Shown here: one piece after another, positions 35,232 through 47,747 of the stretch | How positions within the stretch are numbered: the stretch's first letter is position 1 | Layout: the number at the start of each line of letters is the position of its first letter | Position numbers and translations under genes: made by a program | The notes under the pieces: generated by a model | Seen by the model: the letters and a program-made list of their open reading frames with translations, nothing else | What the model was told of the DNA's origin: nothing | Database searches by the model: none | Assembly (NCBI RefSeq): GCF_030704535.1 | Contig: NC_081817.1 | Span: forward strand, 23,809,001 to 23,873,000 | From: Vitis vinifera | Taxonomy: Eukaryota; Streptophyta; Magnoliopsida; Vitales; Vitaceae | Direction: 5' to 3' | DNA length: 64,000 bases

Positions 35232-38200
35232 ATGGCTGGTTTTGTTGGAGAAGCCGTTTTTTCTGGGTTCATTCAGAAGTTGGTCAACATGGTCGCCTCG
35301 CCGGAGCTCTGGAAGTACGCATGTGAAGAGCAAGTGGATTCTGAGCTGAACAAGTGGAAGAAAATATTGATGAAGATCTACGCAGTGCTCCATGACGCAG
35401 AGGAGAAGCAGATGACAAACCCCCTGGTGAAGATGTGGCTACACGACGTCAGAGACTTGGCTTATGATGTGGAGGACATCTTGGACGACTTCGCCACCCA
35501 AGCTTTGCGACGCAACTTGATCGTGGCTCAACCCCAACCGCCCACTGGTACCGTTCGGAGCGTTTTATCTTATGTGTCTACTAGTCTCACTTTGAGTGCT
35601 GCTTGGTCCAATTTAAGTATGGGTTCCAAGATAGAGGAGATCACTGCCAGATTACAAGATATTTCAGCCCAAAAAAGGCAACTGGATTTAAGAGATATTT
35701 CTGCAGGTTGGTCTGGTAGAAAGAGACTACGGAGACTGCCATCCACTTCTTTGGTGATTGAATCTCGTATTTATGGCAGGGAAACAGATAAAGCTGCCAT
35801 ACTTGCCATGCTGCTCAAGGATGATCCAAGTGATGATGAAGTCTGCGTGATCCCTATCGTCGGCATGGGAGGTATAGGCAAAACTACTCTTGCTCAACTT
35901 GCGTTTAATGACAATAAAGTGAAGGATCATTTTGATTTGCGAGCTTGGGTCTGTGTTTCCGATGATTTTGATGTTTTGAGGGTGACCAAAACTATTCTGC
36001 AATCACTTTCTCCACATACACGTTATGCCAACAATCTTAATTTGCTTCAGATTGAGCTCAGGGAGAAACTTTACCGGAAGAAATTTCTTCTTATCTTGGA
36101 CGACGTTTGGAATGAGAATTTTGATGAATGGGATATTTTGTGCATGCCGATGAGAGCCGGAGCGTCAGGTAGTAAGCTTATTGTCACAACCCGTAATAAA
36201 GGGGTTGTATCTGTTACCGGAACTTGTTCAGCTTATCCCCTTCAGGAGTTATCATATGATGATTGTCTATCTTTATTCACCCGACATGCATTAGGGGCAA
36301 GAAACTTTGATGCTTATCCACACCTGAAAGAAGTTGGAGAGGAGATAGTCAGAAGGTGCAAAGGCCTGCCTTTGGCAGCAAAGGCGCTTGGTGGCATGTT
36401 GCGCAATCAACTAAATCGCAGAGCATGGGAAGATATATTAACAAGCAAGATATGGGATCTCCCGGAGGAGAAAAGTCATATTCTTCCGGCTCTCAAGCTA
36501 AGCTACCATCATCTTCCTTCTCATTTGAAGCGGTGTTTTGCTTATTGCTCGATATTTCCAAAAGACTATGAATTCGACAAAGATGAATTAATCCTATTAT
36601 GGATGGCAGAAGGTTTTCTGCAACAAACAAAGGGAGAGAACCAGCCTGAGAAGTTAGGTTGTGAGTACTTTGATGATTTATTCTCAAGGTCATTTTTTCA
36701 ACAATCAACTCAAAATTCATCCCAATTTTTAATGCATGATCTTGTTAACGATTTAGCACAATCTATTGCTGGAGACATATGCTTTAATTTGGACGATGAG
36801 TTAGAGAATAATAAGCAATCCACGGCTGTTTCAGAGAAGGCTCGTCATTTGTCATTCAATCGTCAACGTTATGAGATGATGAGAAAATTCGAAGCGTTTC
36901 ATAAGGCTAAGTGTTTGCGGACGTTAGTTGCTTTGCCACTCACTACTTTTTCTACATATTTCATTTCAAGTAAGGTGCTAGATGACCTTTTAAAAGAAAT
37001 GAAATGTTTGCGGGTATTGTCATTAAGCGGTTATTTCATAAGTGAGATGTTACCAAATTCCATAGGTGGTTTGAAACATCTGCGCGCGCTATTTGAATTT
37101 ATCTGATTCTTTGATGAATAGGTTACCCGATTCAGTGGGTCATCTTCATAATTTGCAAACACTGATATTACGCAATTGCTATAGACTTGTTGAGTTGCCT
37201 ATGGGAATTGGAGGCCTCATCAACCTTCGACATGTTGATATTTCTGGTGCAGTTCAACTACAGGAGATGCCCCCTCAAATGGGAAACTTAACCAATTTGC
37301 AAACATTATCCGACTTTATTGTGGGCAAAGGTAGCAGGTCGGGTATCAAAGAATTAAAGAATTTGTTGGGTCTCCAAGGAAAGCTTTCCATTTCAGGGTT
37401 GCATAATGTGGTAGATATTCAAGATGCAAGGAGTGTTAATTTACAGAAGAAGCAGAACATCAAAGAGTTAACACTGAAATGGAGCAGTGATTTTGGTGAA
37501 TCAAGAAATAAAATGAATGAGACGCTTGTTTTAGAGTGGCTACAACCTCATAGAAATCTGGAAAAGCTCACCATTGCATTCTATGGTGGACCAAACTTTC
37601 CAAGTTGGATAAAGAATCCCTCATTCCCTTTAATGACACACTTGGTTCTCAAGAATTGCAAGATATGCACATTGTTACCGGCTCTCGGCCAATTATCCTT
37701 ACTCAAAAACTTGCATATCGAAGGGATGAGTGAAGTTAGAACCATAGATGAGGAGTTTTATGGAGGGATTGTCAAGTCTTTTCCATCCTTGGAGTTTCTG
37801 AAGTTTGAAAATATGCCAACATGGAAAGATTGGTTTTTTCCAGATGCAGATGAACAAGTGGGACCATTTCCATTCCTTCGAGAACTTACAATAAGGAGAT
37901 GCTCAAAGCTAGGTATACAGTTGCCTTATTGCCTACCTTCTCTGGTTAAACTTGATATCTTTGGGTGTCCAAATTTGAAAGTTCCCTTTTCAGGATTTGC
38001 ATCTCTTGGTGAATTAAGTTTAGAAGAATGTGAAGGGGTGGTGTTCAGAAGTGGGGTTGGTAGTTGTCTTGAAACATTAGCTATTGGACGGTGTCACTGG
38101 CTTGTAACGTTGGAGGAGCAAATGCTACCTTGCAAACTTAAAATTTTGAAAATACAAGACTGTGCTAACCTGGAGGAGCTGCCAAACGGATTGCAAAGTC

Positions 38201-39276
38201 TCATTTCTCTCCAAGAGTTGAAATTAGAGAGGTGCCCCAAACTGGTTTCATTTCCAGAGGCCGCTTTGTCACCCTTGCTCAGATCTCTGGTGCTGCAGAA
38301 CTGCCCATCTCTCATATGCTTTCCAAATGGTGAGCTGCCCACCACGCTCAAGCATCTGAGGGTTGAAGATTGTGAAAATTTGGAGTCTCTACCAGAGGGA
38401 ATGATGCACCACAAGTCCTCTTCCACTGTAAGCAAAAACACTTGTTGCCTTGAAAAATTGTGGATAAAGAATTGTTCCTCTCTCAAGTTCTTTCCAACAG
38501 GGGAGTTACCCTCCACCCTTGAGCTCCTTTGTATTTGGGGATGTGCAAACTTGGAGTCAATGTCAGAGAAAATGTCACCCAATGGCACAGCTCTTGAATA
38601 TTTAGACATAAGGGGCTATCCAAATCTGAAAATCCTACCAGAATGCCTTACAAGCCTCAAGGAGCTCCACATAGAAGATTGTGGAGGTCTGGAGTGTTTT
38701 CCAAAAAGAGGGTTGTCCACCCCCAACCTCAGGCACCTTCGTATTTGGAGATGTGTGAATCTCAGGTCCCTTCCGCATCAAATGAAAAACCTCACATCTC
38801 TTCACGTTCTCAGCATACGGGGTTGTCCAGGAGTGGAGTCCTTTCCAGAAGCGGGCTTGCCCGCCAATCTAACATCACTTTATGTTGGATGGTGTGAGAA
38901 TCTGAAAAAACCCATATCTGAATGGAGCCTCTATACCTTCACCTCTCTTTCTGCATTGACCATTTGTAGAGTGTTTCCCAATATGGCTTCTTTTTCGGAT
39001 GAAGAGTGTCTGCTTCCTCCATCTCTGACCTATCTTTCCATCAGTGAACTGGAATCTTTAACCTCCATGGCTCTCCAAAATCTGGTGTCTCTAAAAGAAC
39101 TAGCTTTTTATTGGTGCCGCAAGCTCAGGTCCTTGGAGCTGCCTGCAACACTTGGAAGACTTGAAATCAGTGATTGTCCTATAATAAAAGAAAGCTGCTC
39201 AAAGGAGAAGGGAGGATATTGGCCCAACATCGCCCACATCCCCTGCATTCAAATAGATGGCTCATACATCCATTGA
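35232..39276 (+). pseudogene. NLR-2: CC-NBS-LRR gene broken by a 4-bp frameshift
   Basis: Paralogue of NLR-1. The first frame (35232-37106) encodes 624 residues: Rx_N coiled-coil with YDVEDILDDF, P-loop GMGGIGKTT (211-219), kinase-2 KKFLLILDDVW, GLPLAAKALGG, CFAYCSIFPKDYEF, an MHD-type LMHDL motif and the first LRRs. After codon 618 the frame is lost and stops six codons later. The LRR region continues without further damage in the +1 frame, from about 37090 to 39276, ending in the family-typical tail (PNIAHIPCIQIDGSYIH). The cause is TGCGCGCGCT at 37081-37090, where the paralogues imply TGCGCT, i.e. two extra GC units (4 bp). Everything else is intact, so this is either a recent null allele, a truncated CC-NBS protein gene or an assembly error. 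Unbroken length would be about 1346 residues. Confidence 0.9.
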
Positions 39277-40306
39277 AAGATAGCAGAGTCAGATTGAAAT
39301 ACACTTTTCTCTTGTCAAGAAGGAGGAATCCTTTCAAATTCATGCTTACATTATTCAGTCAGACTGAGATTGAATTACAACCCCCTTCTGCTTTTCTAGC
39401 CTTTGTTTACTTTCCAATATTTCCAATATTTCGTGCTCGAAAGTATTTCAAGAGATCCAATGATTCTGAAATTGTATGTAATTATTTCTCTTCATAATGC
39501 TGGTGAAGTTATAACCAATTTATGTTCTTGCCTCATACATTCAGAGGGATACGGCTTGGTAGAGATGTGGCAGGAAGCAGAGGGTGAAGATGACAGAAGA
39601 TCTTTGACAGAGGTTACTCACTGAGCTGGGGGCTAGGGATTTGAGCACATAGCTTCTTACAAAGAAGTTACTTCCCAATATTGTGGGAGTATTGTGATTT
39701 GATTGTATTGTCTTACTATGAAAGTGGGGTGATCAAATTGACCACATTGGTGATGATCAATAAAGCCACGGGAATGGTTAGGATTAACATTTACATCATT
39801 ATTCATCCTGATCTCAATTGTCCCACTTTGGTTATGAAGTGTTGCCTTATTGTGAAAGGGGTTTTCAAATTGACTACATACTCTTACACCATTTGTTATG
39901 CTCAAAGTAGTCATCTAATCTAACAACCAATTAATTGCTCAAAAGATCAATGTGTTTATGTGATTCAAGGAACATCAAATTAGTCATAAGCTAATACAAT
40001 CTTAAGGTCAACACTAAGATGATAATACTACTAATGGGTTGTTATTAATTTATATTAAAGTATTAGAGTTGTACATAATTCTATAAATTTTCAAATTATT
40101 AGAGAACAAAATAATTTTCTAAATGCTTGGGAAGAAAGATGCATATATAAATAACATGATTAGCATAATTAAGTGGAGTTGATTTTTGTTACAAAGAAGG
40201 AACCATAAAACCAATGGGGGTACATCATTTCCTTTATGTTATAGGAAATTGCCTTAGAATGTAGCACTGCTTCCAATATTATTTGCATAAACAGAATATA
40301 TAATTA
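39277..40306. other. 3' flank of NLR-2 and spacer
   Basis: Probable 3' UTR up to about 39640; no distinct poly(A) signal chosen. No other gene recognised. Confidence 0.4.
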
Positions 40307-40310
40307 TAAT

Positions 40311-40362
<52 letters not shown>

Positions 40363-40370
40363 ATATATAT
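40307..40370. repeat. (AT)n microsatellite
   Basis: About 25 AT dinucleotides with one ct interruption near 40361. Confidence 0.9.
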
Positions 40371-43300
40371 TAAAATCCCTTCAAAAATGTATAAAAAGCT
40401 GTTAACATTTGTGTCCCCTTCCCCTTGTCTCCCTTCAGTGATGCATATTAATTCATCTTTCACCTCAATGAGCGGTGCTTGATATTGACATGGTGGGTAT
40501 GGAAACCGTGTGGACCTCCCATTGATTGAACCATTGAATCCAATGCCAGCCTCCCAGTTTCAAAATATCAAAGCCATTCAACCATGATATTAACATGATT
40601 AAAATATCAACATAGTTTCTCAACATGATGATAACTGATCTTTAAATGTTTTAGGAAAACATTCAAGTGCTCGAATTCGAATTCAAATCAAGGGGAAAAG
40701 GGCTTAGATGCAACATAGTAAATTGTTTTGGATTTCCTTGAAACATAGTAAATTTAGTATTTTTTTCTGCAAGCGTTTATAATTAATGGACTTAGATGTG
40801 GATACCTAGATGCAGTTTTCTATTCCAATATTAGAGTTGCTATGGAAAAGATGAATGAAGGAAACCTATAAATGATGAAACTTAAGCTAGCCAAGGACGC
40901 AGAGGATTCAAGTTGGTGCCGAATCAAAGAATGAAGAATCATGCATTGCTTTCCAAATATTCCTAACTTGTAATGTTTACTTGTCACTCATTCAGCCTCT
41001 TCCATTGTAATCCTAAACTGAAACTCCCTGTAAACTATCTTGAACTATTACATTTTCATTAATAATGTTTCCAAAGTTCTCACAAGTTCTCATTTTCCTT
41101 TCCTGCTTATTTGACCTCCAATTTCCATTGTACATTCAGATGGGTCCAGCTCGACAGGAATGTTCCATTCCTTGATGAATAGATGATTTTGGCTGCAGTT
41201 GCTAGTCAAGCAATGAAAGCAAACAAATACGTACGTCTGCCCATCTGCCCATTCACGATACCTGACTTCCAATTTCAGTGGCTTACCATTTCCACTTTCA
41301 GATACTAATAGAAAATTCCTCTGAAGATGTAGGAAGGGGAAAAGAATGGTGAAGATTATATGAAAATTTTCCTACTCATAGCTGCAATCTATTCCCATGT
41401 TGGTATGTTATTGATTTCTCCAAAAGATGTTATTTTTTTCCTTTTATCTATTTGTGCAAGTTGATTGACTTCATTCTTTATACTAGCATACTTCTATCAC
41501 CAATTTAGTTGTTTTTTGTAAGATGTTTCATTCATGTCTTCACCAAGAGGTGGATTTTGTGCAAGTTATGTCTTGGCATCTTCTCTTAATTTTGTTCTCA
41601 TGCTGCTTTGATCCTCTGTTTTGGCAGACACAACTTTCTTCTAGCTTAGTGTGATTGACCTGACTTTACATATATACTTATGAATTGTTTTGCTGCAAAG
41701 CAATGCAGTTTCATGTATGAAACTCTGATGTGATATCTTTTGATTTTAAAATTCCGGATTGCATTTACTCTTTTCAGGAATTATATGTTACTTCTTTAGA
41801 GCTTTGAGACTAGAACAGTATCTCAAAATTAATAGAAGTTCATTGTTTGCTTATGCATGTTAACTTTAAGGACAATTTATGTTGAGGCTATAACAGTTTC
41901 ATTTCGGTTTCAGTTTTGTAAGAAGGGCTGTTGGTTGCAACTCTTCTGAATTTTATTTTTATATCACAAAAATGGAAACAGAGACCATGTCATTCACAAA
42001 AGACAACTCTTATGGAGTTGATATGAGTTTCTAATTTGACACTCGAAAAGTTGAAACATAAATTTTTCCCTTTGATACCATTGAAATTCTCCTGCAGTTC
42101 TGTTCATCTCAAATGTCCTAAGCTTATGTCATTATTTTCCAAAGGAAATTTCCTATTCTAAACAAAATGTCTAAAGGAGAAAGAAGGATATTGATTCAAA
42201 CTACGTAGATCCCCTGTTCTGCTATTTCATTGGTTGTATGAGTTGGAACTAAATTCTGTTTTCCCTGAACAAAAATAGAAGCAGATACCTTACTTCCTTC
42301 CCTTGTTTCATGCAGGTATGCCTGCCTACTCACAAATCAACAACGGTTATATCAATGGTTCAACAACAGTGGTAGTTGTTATATAGACAGAAATTTCCTT
42401 TCTGCATGTAGGAGGAAAAGAACAACAAGGGTGATGAATTAAAAAAATTTCCAACCAAAGCTCAGCCTATTCAAATGGTGGTTTGTTAAGGACGTCAACT
42501 GTAGATGATGGCTTTTTCTCTTTCTTTTCAAGTAAGTCTGATAGTTTTCTGCTCTGGAGGTTGATATGCTCATCTTTTGTTTCATTGTGATGGTATGGCA
42601 AAGTAAATTACTCTTCGATTGATCACTATAGCTTTTCATTGATGGTTTCACTAGAGATTGATTTGGAATGCAATTATGTATGGCATTCTCTTGAGTTCTG
42701 TTCCTCACAGTGCTCTTTTCCTCTATTCCCCTTTCTTTGTACAATTATGATATTTATATTTGTATGTATGATTTTTCAAGATGAAAGAAACTTGATCAGC
42801 ATCCTATTACCTTTTGCAACATTTTGACCCTGGCATCACCTCTGTATAGTTCCAGCATGGCTTATGAACTCCTTTGCCACAAAACAAAGGCATGTGTGCA
42901 TCTTGAGGTCTAGTAAGATATATTTTAGTTGCACAAAACCTTTAGGCTCCCTTTGGATCATTAAAAGAGCTAAGGACAATCATGGTAGAAATATCAAAAT
43001 TCTCTTATTTGGTTTACCATGGAAAGTACAAAGCAAAATCAAGTATAATCAAATTTAACTAAAATTTTACATATTTTTTAATTCTTCATTCTTTACATAG
43101 AGGAAGAAAAAAACACGTGTTTGAAGAAACATGTATGAAAATATTATTACGTTTAATATGTATTTTATTATCTTTCTTCGTCTTTACTTTCATTCTACTT
43201 TCTCCTTTTTTCCCCTCAAATTTTCCATGATCCGAACAAAGTCCCACTGTTTTTTATTTTAGATCTTTCACAAAAATTGCTTTGAAGGAGAAAGAAGGAT

Positions 43301-43680
43301 GTGTTTGAAAGTTTTTAAAACAAAATGTATATTACACTTAATAAACACGAAGCAATTTCCTCTTTGACCTATAATCTTCCTCTTTTTTACCATATCATTG
43401 TTGGTGCATGGATGATGTGCTTAACAAATATCCTAGCACAACAAGAATTGCATGGTGATGTTTAAGGTTGTAAATGTAATTGTATTACAATGTAGAAAAT
43501 TTTTTAATTGTGATGTTTTTTTATTCGTACTTATTTTGGCATCTAGACTTAATCTTATGCATGGCATTTCCTCTGTGCTACAAAGTTTGCCTTTGGTCGG
43601 ACAAAAATGATCAATGAATGTCATGATAAAGGTTTTCCTGAAGGCTTCCTGTTAATCAATTTGACCTTAACTTTCTCTAA
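40371..43680. other. Intergenic region downstream of NLR-2
   Basis: No protein gene supported. It holds the recurring 3' modules also seen after NLR-1 ('gtaggaagggg aaaagaatggtgaag' near 41330, 'caggtatgcctgcctact' near 42314, 'gtaggaggaaaagaac' near 42408). A minus-strand open frame at 41090-41272 has no recognisable domain. Confidence 0.4.
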
Positions 43681-43689
43681 GTTTGGGAA

Positions 43690-44250
43690 TGATTGGGAAT
43701 AATTGCAGAGTGGTTGTGGAGGGATTTTACGTGGCAAAGAATGGGAAATAAGTTAAGAATTAGAATCATGGATGATTTTCTCACCATAGTGGGTTCAGGT
43801 TAGAGAAGGTTGGGGTCATTAAATGAGGTCTTATTAGGAAAATGGCTTTATAGATCTGCAGTGGGGACCCATTGTGGAGGAAGATGGTAAGAAGGAAGTA
43901 TTGGAGAAAAATGAGGTGAAGTTTATTTGGTGAGTTTGCAAAAAGGCATTGGAAATAATTGTCAAAAAATTTGATAAACCTACAACACACACATGATTGG
44001 GGTGAAAAGAACAAGCTTAGATTTTGGCTGGATGTTTTGTATAGTGATATGATCCTAAATTGAATCCTATCCATACCCAATGAAATTGTTCATGAGATGT
44101 AGAGTGGAGCTAAAGGGAGCTCTTCTTTGTAGGAAGCATAAGACAGTAGAGTGTCAAGGAAGGTATAAATTTTCATGGGGAAGACCCATTCAAATAGAGT
44201 TATTATTACTGATAATTAGGTGAACAAAGGAAATGCCCCTCCCAAATTGC
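43690..44250 (+). pseudogene. Possible LINE (non-LTR retrotransposon) 3' remnant
   Basis: Conceptual plus-strand translation with several stops and frame changes contains DPLWRKMVRRKYWRK-like text followed by KLRFWLDVLYSD. This resembles the 'LWRRVI..KYG' and 'IRFWEDLWxGD' blocks that follow the reverse transcriptase in plant LINE ORF2. No reverse transcriptase core is present. Weak call. Confidence 0.35.
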
Positions 44251-45889
44251 TTCTATTGGATTGTTAAATAGGCAAAAAAAAAAACAGTAGATCAATTGGT
44301 GATGCATTTTTTGGTGACTACAGGTTAATGGCAATCTTGGGTGTTGTAGGTAAGGAGTTGTTATCAGGTTGTCATAGAAAAGTTGTGGCTTAGAGCATGA
44401 GTACTATGTAGATGGTAGTGATTTTAAGTTTTTAGTCTAGAATGGATGGAGAAAAAAGAAATTTAAGAAATTCTTGAGGGAAAGAGGCTCCTTTAACATA
44501 TAAGAACAAAGGGGGTTCTGTCATGAGTTTTCTTGATGATGTACAACTGTCCAATGCATTCTCTTCCTTTGACAGTTATCTTTTCATCTTTTTCCTTTTC
44601 TATTTCCTTTTGGGATCCACATATACACTTTGAATCATCTATATGCTTTAAACTCTTCTGTATAGAGCAATTAAGAACATATTGTGTTTATTGATTAGAT
44701 CCTTATAAACAGTTGTTTTCATTTAGTAAGATGAGTCCATTTATAGTTCATTGGCTTACAATAAGATTTTTTTCCAAAATTTCAGGCATTCATGTTTGGA
44801 CACATTCTTTAGGAGGGAGGCTACAACATGGTCTTGCTCCTTCTAGAAGCTCAATAGATCTTGTTGCATTTTTGGAGTTCCAGTACTAAGGTAAGACAAA
44901 ACTATAGGTATATATATATATATATGTATGTATGTATTGCTTTTGAAGCTTTAGCATGTGGACTTGGTCAATGCTATAAGCTTGTTGAACACAATTACAT
45001 CTATTGGCTTCTAACTACTCCCTGTTATTTCTTCTCTCCCACTCAATGCCACAAAACTAGAATCTGCAGGTTGACTTTGGTGCATCTATTAGTGTTGGTC
45101 TCCTCAGTTCCAAAGCCTCATACTGGATAGAAGAGCCTCATTAACTCCCTAGTCATTGGAATACCTTAAAGGGGAGTTGTGGGTCTTATCAAATAGTTCA
45201 AAAAATACTTGGCTATGTGCTTCTTTTTCATTTTGTCCAAGCCACTTTGCTTGCAGATACTTCCACAAAGCTACTATTGCATTTATATTGATGGGTCTGT
45301 TATAATTTACCAATACTAATATTACAAAATTTTCATTATAATAGAAAAGACCATTTAATTATATATTTATTAAAAATTCAACTCAAATCCAATATAGCAC
45401 CTATGCTACATAAGAAATGTGTTAGAGTCTTTTTTTTTTTTAATGACAACTTCAAATAATTAGGAAGAAATGGTGCAACAAGAATAAGAATTTCAAGAAT
45501 ATTTGAAAAACATTTATTCTAAGTAGAAGAGCAACTTTTATGTGAGTTATTGCTCTCGGAAGAGATTGGAAGCCTGGTCAACCTTGACATCTCAATCTTA
45601 TTAATGCTCTCGAGTTATAAAATTGAAACATTTGTTGTTGAATCCTTAGGAAAATATTTGGATATGGAAAAGTCGTTGATTTAAAGGATGATGGAATGGA
45701 GTTCATGAGATAATGGAGATCCCAAAAACCAAAGAAATGGAATAGGCTATCTTGATCCTTATTTGAATCTTACAGTTGTTTTTTTACTATTTTATGGTGG
45801 AATAATAAATTTCAAAGTCAAATGAGGAATTTTCATTCTCAATCGTAGAAATCTACTTGAGGATGGATGGAGAAAGGATTATTTGAGTG
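44251..45889. other. Intergenic spacer with a possible LRR scrap
   Basis: No intact gene. Near 45527-45600 the plus strand can be read as a short Leu-rich segment containing EEIGSLVNLDIS, which resembles an NLR leucine-rich repeat; it is too short for a firm call. The copia element begins immediately after this region. Confidence 0.35.
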
Positions 45890-45894
45890 ATAAC
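45890..45894. repeat. Target-site duplication ATAAC, left copy
   Basis: ATAAC abuts the 5' LTR and is repeated exactly at 57080-57084 after the 3' LTR, marking one integration event. Confidence 0.9.
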
Positions 45895-46360
45895 TGATAG
45901 AATAAATATGGACCGACATCATATTAACCATTGTTCAGGATTTAGCTATCTGTTTATATACGATTTCTAGTTGATCTAGAGTATGGGCCACCTAATATGT
46001 AGAGCTCAATGCTATCACGAGCCTTAGATGATGGGCCTAAGACTCGTGAGGCCCAATAACCCAATGGGTATAGTTCCTAAGGCAGGAGGGTATAAAAATA
46101 GGGTGAGGCTTTTGTCTGTTCTATTATTTTATCGCATCTTTTGAAACAAACATCTTTTGAACAAAAGGAACCTGTTCTCTCCCACTCCCATTGTCATAGA
46201 GAATCCAGTTAGAGGTGGCACCCTCTACAACCTTTGAAGATCCATACTTTTTCATCAAAAGCACAAAATGGATTCAAGTTGGTTCTCTATCTAGTGATTG
46301 TTGTTGAATATATCCAGTATCTGTGTGTTTGGTGTTAATGGAGAATATTGAAGTTTAACA
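45895..46360 (+). repeat. 5' LTR of the copia element
   Basis: 466 bp, begins TGATAGAA and ends TTTAACA (TG...CA). It contains a TATA box, TATAAAAA, at 46091-46098, the likely promoter of the genomic transcript. It matches 56613-57079. Confidence 0.92.
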
Positions 46361-46363
46361 ATT

Positions 46364-46375
46364 TGGTATCAGAGC
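46364..46375 (+). other. Primer-binding site
   Basis: TGGTATCAGAGC, three bases after the LTR, is the classic complement of the 3' end of initiator tRNA-Met used to prime reverse transcription in plant copia elements. Confidence 0.92.
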
Positions 46376-46439
46376 CCAAGGTTCCGATTCCATTTTCACC
46401 AAAAACAATCTTAAAAAAAAAAAATAAAAAAAGAGTATT

Positions 46440-47030
46440 TAAGGCGTTGTTACAAGCCTCCTTATAGGCGTTCAGATGTCGTTCAAGGGCCATCCGACGC
46501 CGTTCAGACGCCGTTTAGAGGCGTCGTTTCAGGCGCCGTTCAGGTGCCATTCAAGGCGCACCTCAGCCACCATTCTGACATTGTTTAGGCCCGATTTAGA
46601 GGCGTTGCAGCGACGTCTTTCAGGCGATGTTCTGATGCCGTTTAGGCGCAATTGGAGGCGCTACAGGCATCCGTTCTAGGCACCATTCAAGAGTCATCTT
46701 AGTTTCAAGCTACGCTGGCGATTCCAATCCACAACGTCACTGTTCTGGTGCCATTTCTAGCAAAATGGTGGCATCTTCCTTATGATGCCACTTGTAGGAA
46801 CGCTGCAGACATCGTCGTTTGGCGTCATTTTCCCATGAGAAGCTCAATCTCCCTGCACTATTGCAGGGTGCTGACGCTGTTCATGGGGTTTTTCGGTTGG
46901 AAATCAGAGAGGTTTAGATGTCGTTTGGCGTCGTTTTCAGTTGAAGACGCCGTTTTGAGGATAGCTCCGGCGCCATTTTGGCGCCGTTGATGATATTGCT
47001 GCCAACGTCCTTTGCTGTCATTTGGCAGTG
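46440..47030 (+). repeat. GC-rich leader with recurring GCGCCGTT-type motifs
   Basis: This patch stands out sharply from the AT-rich surroundings. Variants of (g)gcgccgtttag and gacgccgttc recur irregularly at about 12-20 bp spacing, densest at 46480-46680 and again at 46900-46990. Open frames over it (46476-46679, 46748-46990) encode only Arg/Phe-rich repeats and are probably not genes. It may be an untranslated leader or packaging region; that is inference. Confidence 0.6.
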
Positions 47031-47040
47031 CCCTTTGGTT

Positions 47041-47747
47041 GAGTAATGTAAAGAAAATATTAGAATTTTGATAGAAACCAACTTGATGGTCATGTGGAGT
47101 CTATGGGTATTTTAATTGTGTGATCAACCTACAATCCTTTCAACTACAGATCCTAAACCATAAAGTCAGTAAAAAAATGATACAAAATATTTGATAAAAT
47201 ATTGGCATGGAATATTACAAAGAAATAGGCTTTAATTATCAATAGGCCACATGCCCATTCATGGCCTAAGCCAGAATGGCTACCTTAATGACCAGTGGGC
47301 CAAACCCCCCATGCAAGCAATTTTTAAAGGAATTTTCATGGACATAACCGAACCTTTTAAAGATCACATTAAAGATAATATATATATATATATATATCAC
47401 TTGCATGCAAGAGAATAGGAGAAATAAACAAGTTCCATTTATTAATCATTTAGTTTATAAATTTCTTGGAATCCTCTTTCTCCAGAAATAGGATGGATTA
47501 ACTTGTTTTGAGCTCTTTCTTGTAAATAAATAAATTAATAACTTGCTAAATTTGTGTTTAATATTTTAAAATAAATGAATTAGGTACGTTAATTGCCAAA
47601 GTAACTTATATTATATAATTTATTTATTTTATAATATCTAAACATGTTATTATTATTATTTTAATATAATAATAAATAAAGTAGTCATAAATATGTGACA
47701 TATAATGTTTATCTTGCATTCGATATGTTAGTCCAAAGACATGCATA
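47041..47747 (+). other. Element-internal sequence of unclear origin
   Basis: AT-rich and without coding similarity. It occupies the place where gag should be and may be inserted or leader DNA. It includes a short (AT)n run near 47378-47396. Confidence 0.4.

Noticed and set aside
41090-41272. Minus-strand open frame with a Cys/His-containing stretch
   Set aside because: The few Cys and His residues do not form a known zinc-binding pattern, and no splice partners were evident.
46476-46990. Arg-rich open frames in the GC-rich leader
   Set aside because: They arise from repeating GCGCCGTT motifs; the real gag is recognisable elsewhere, so these are not the element's proteins.
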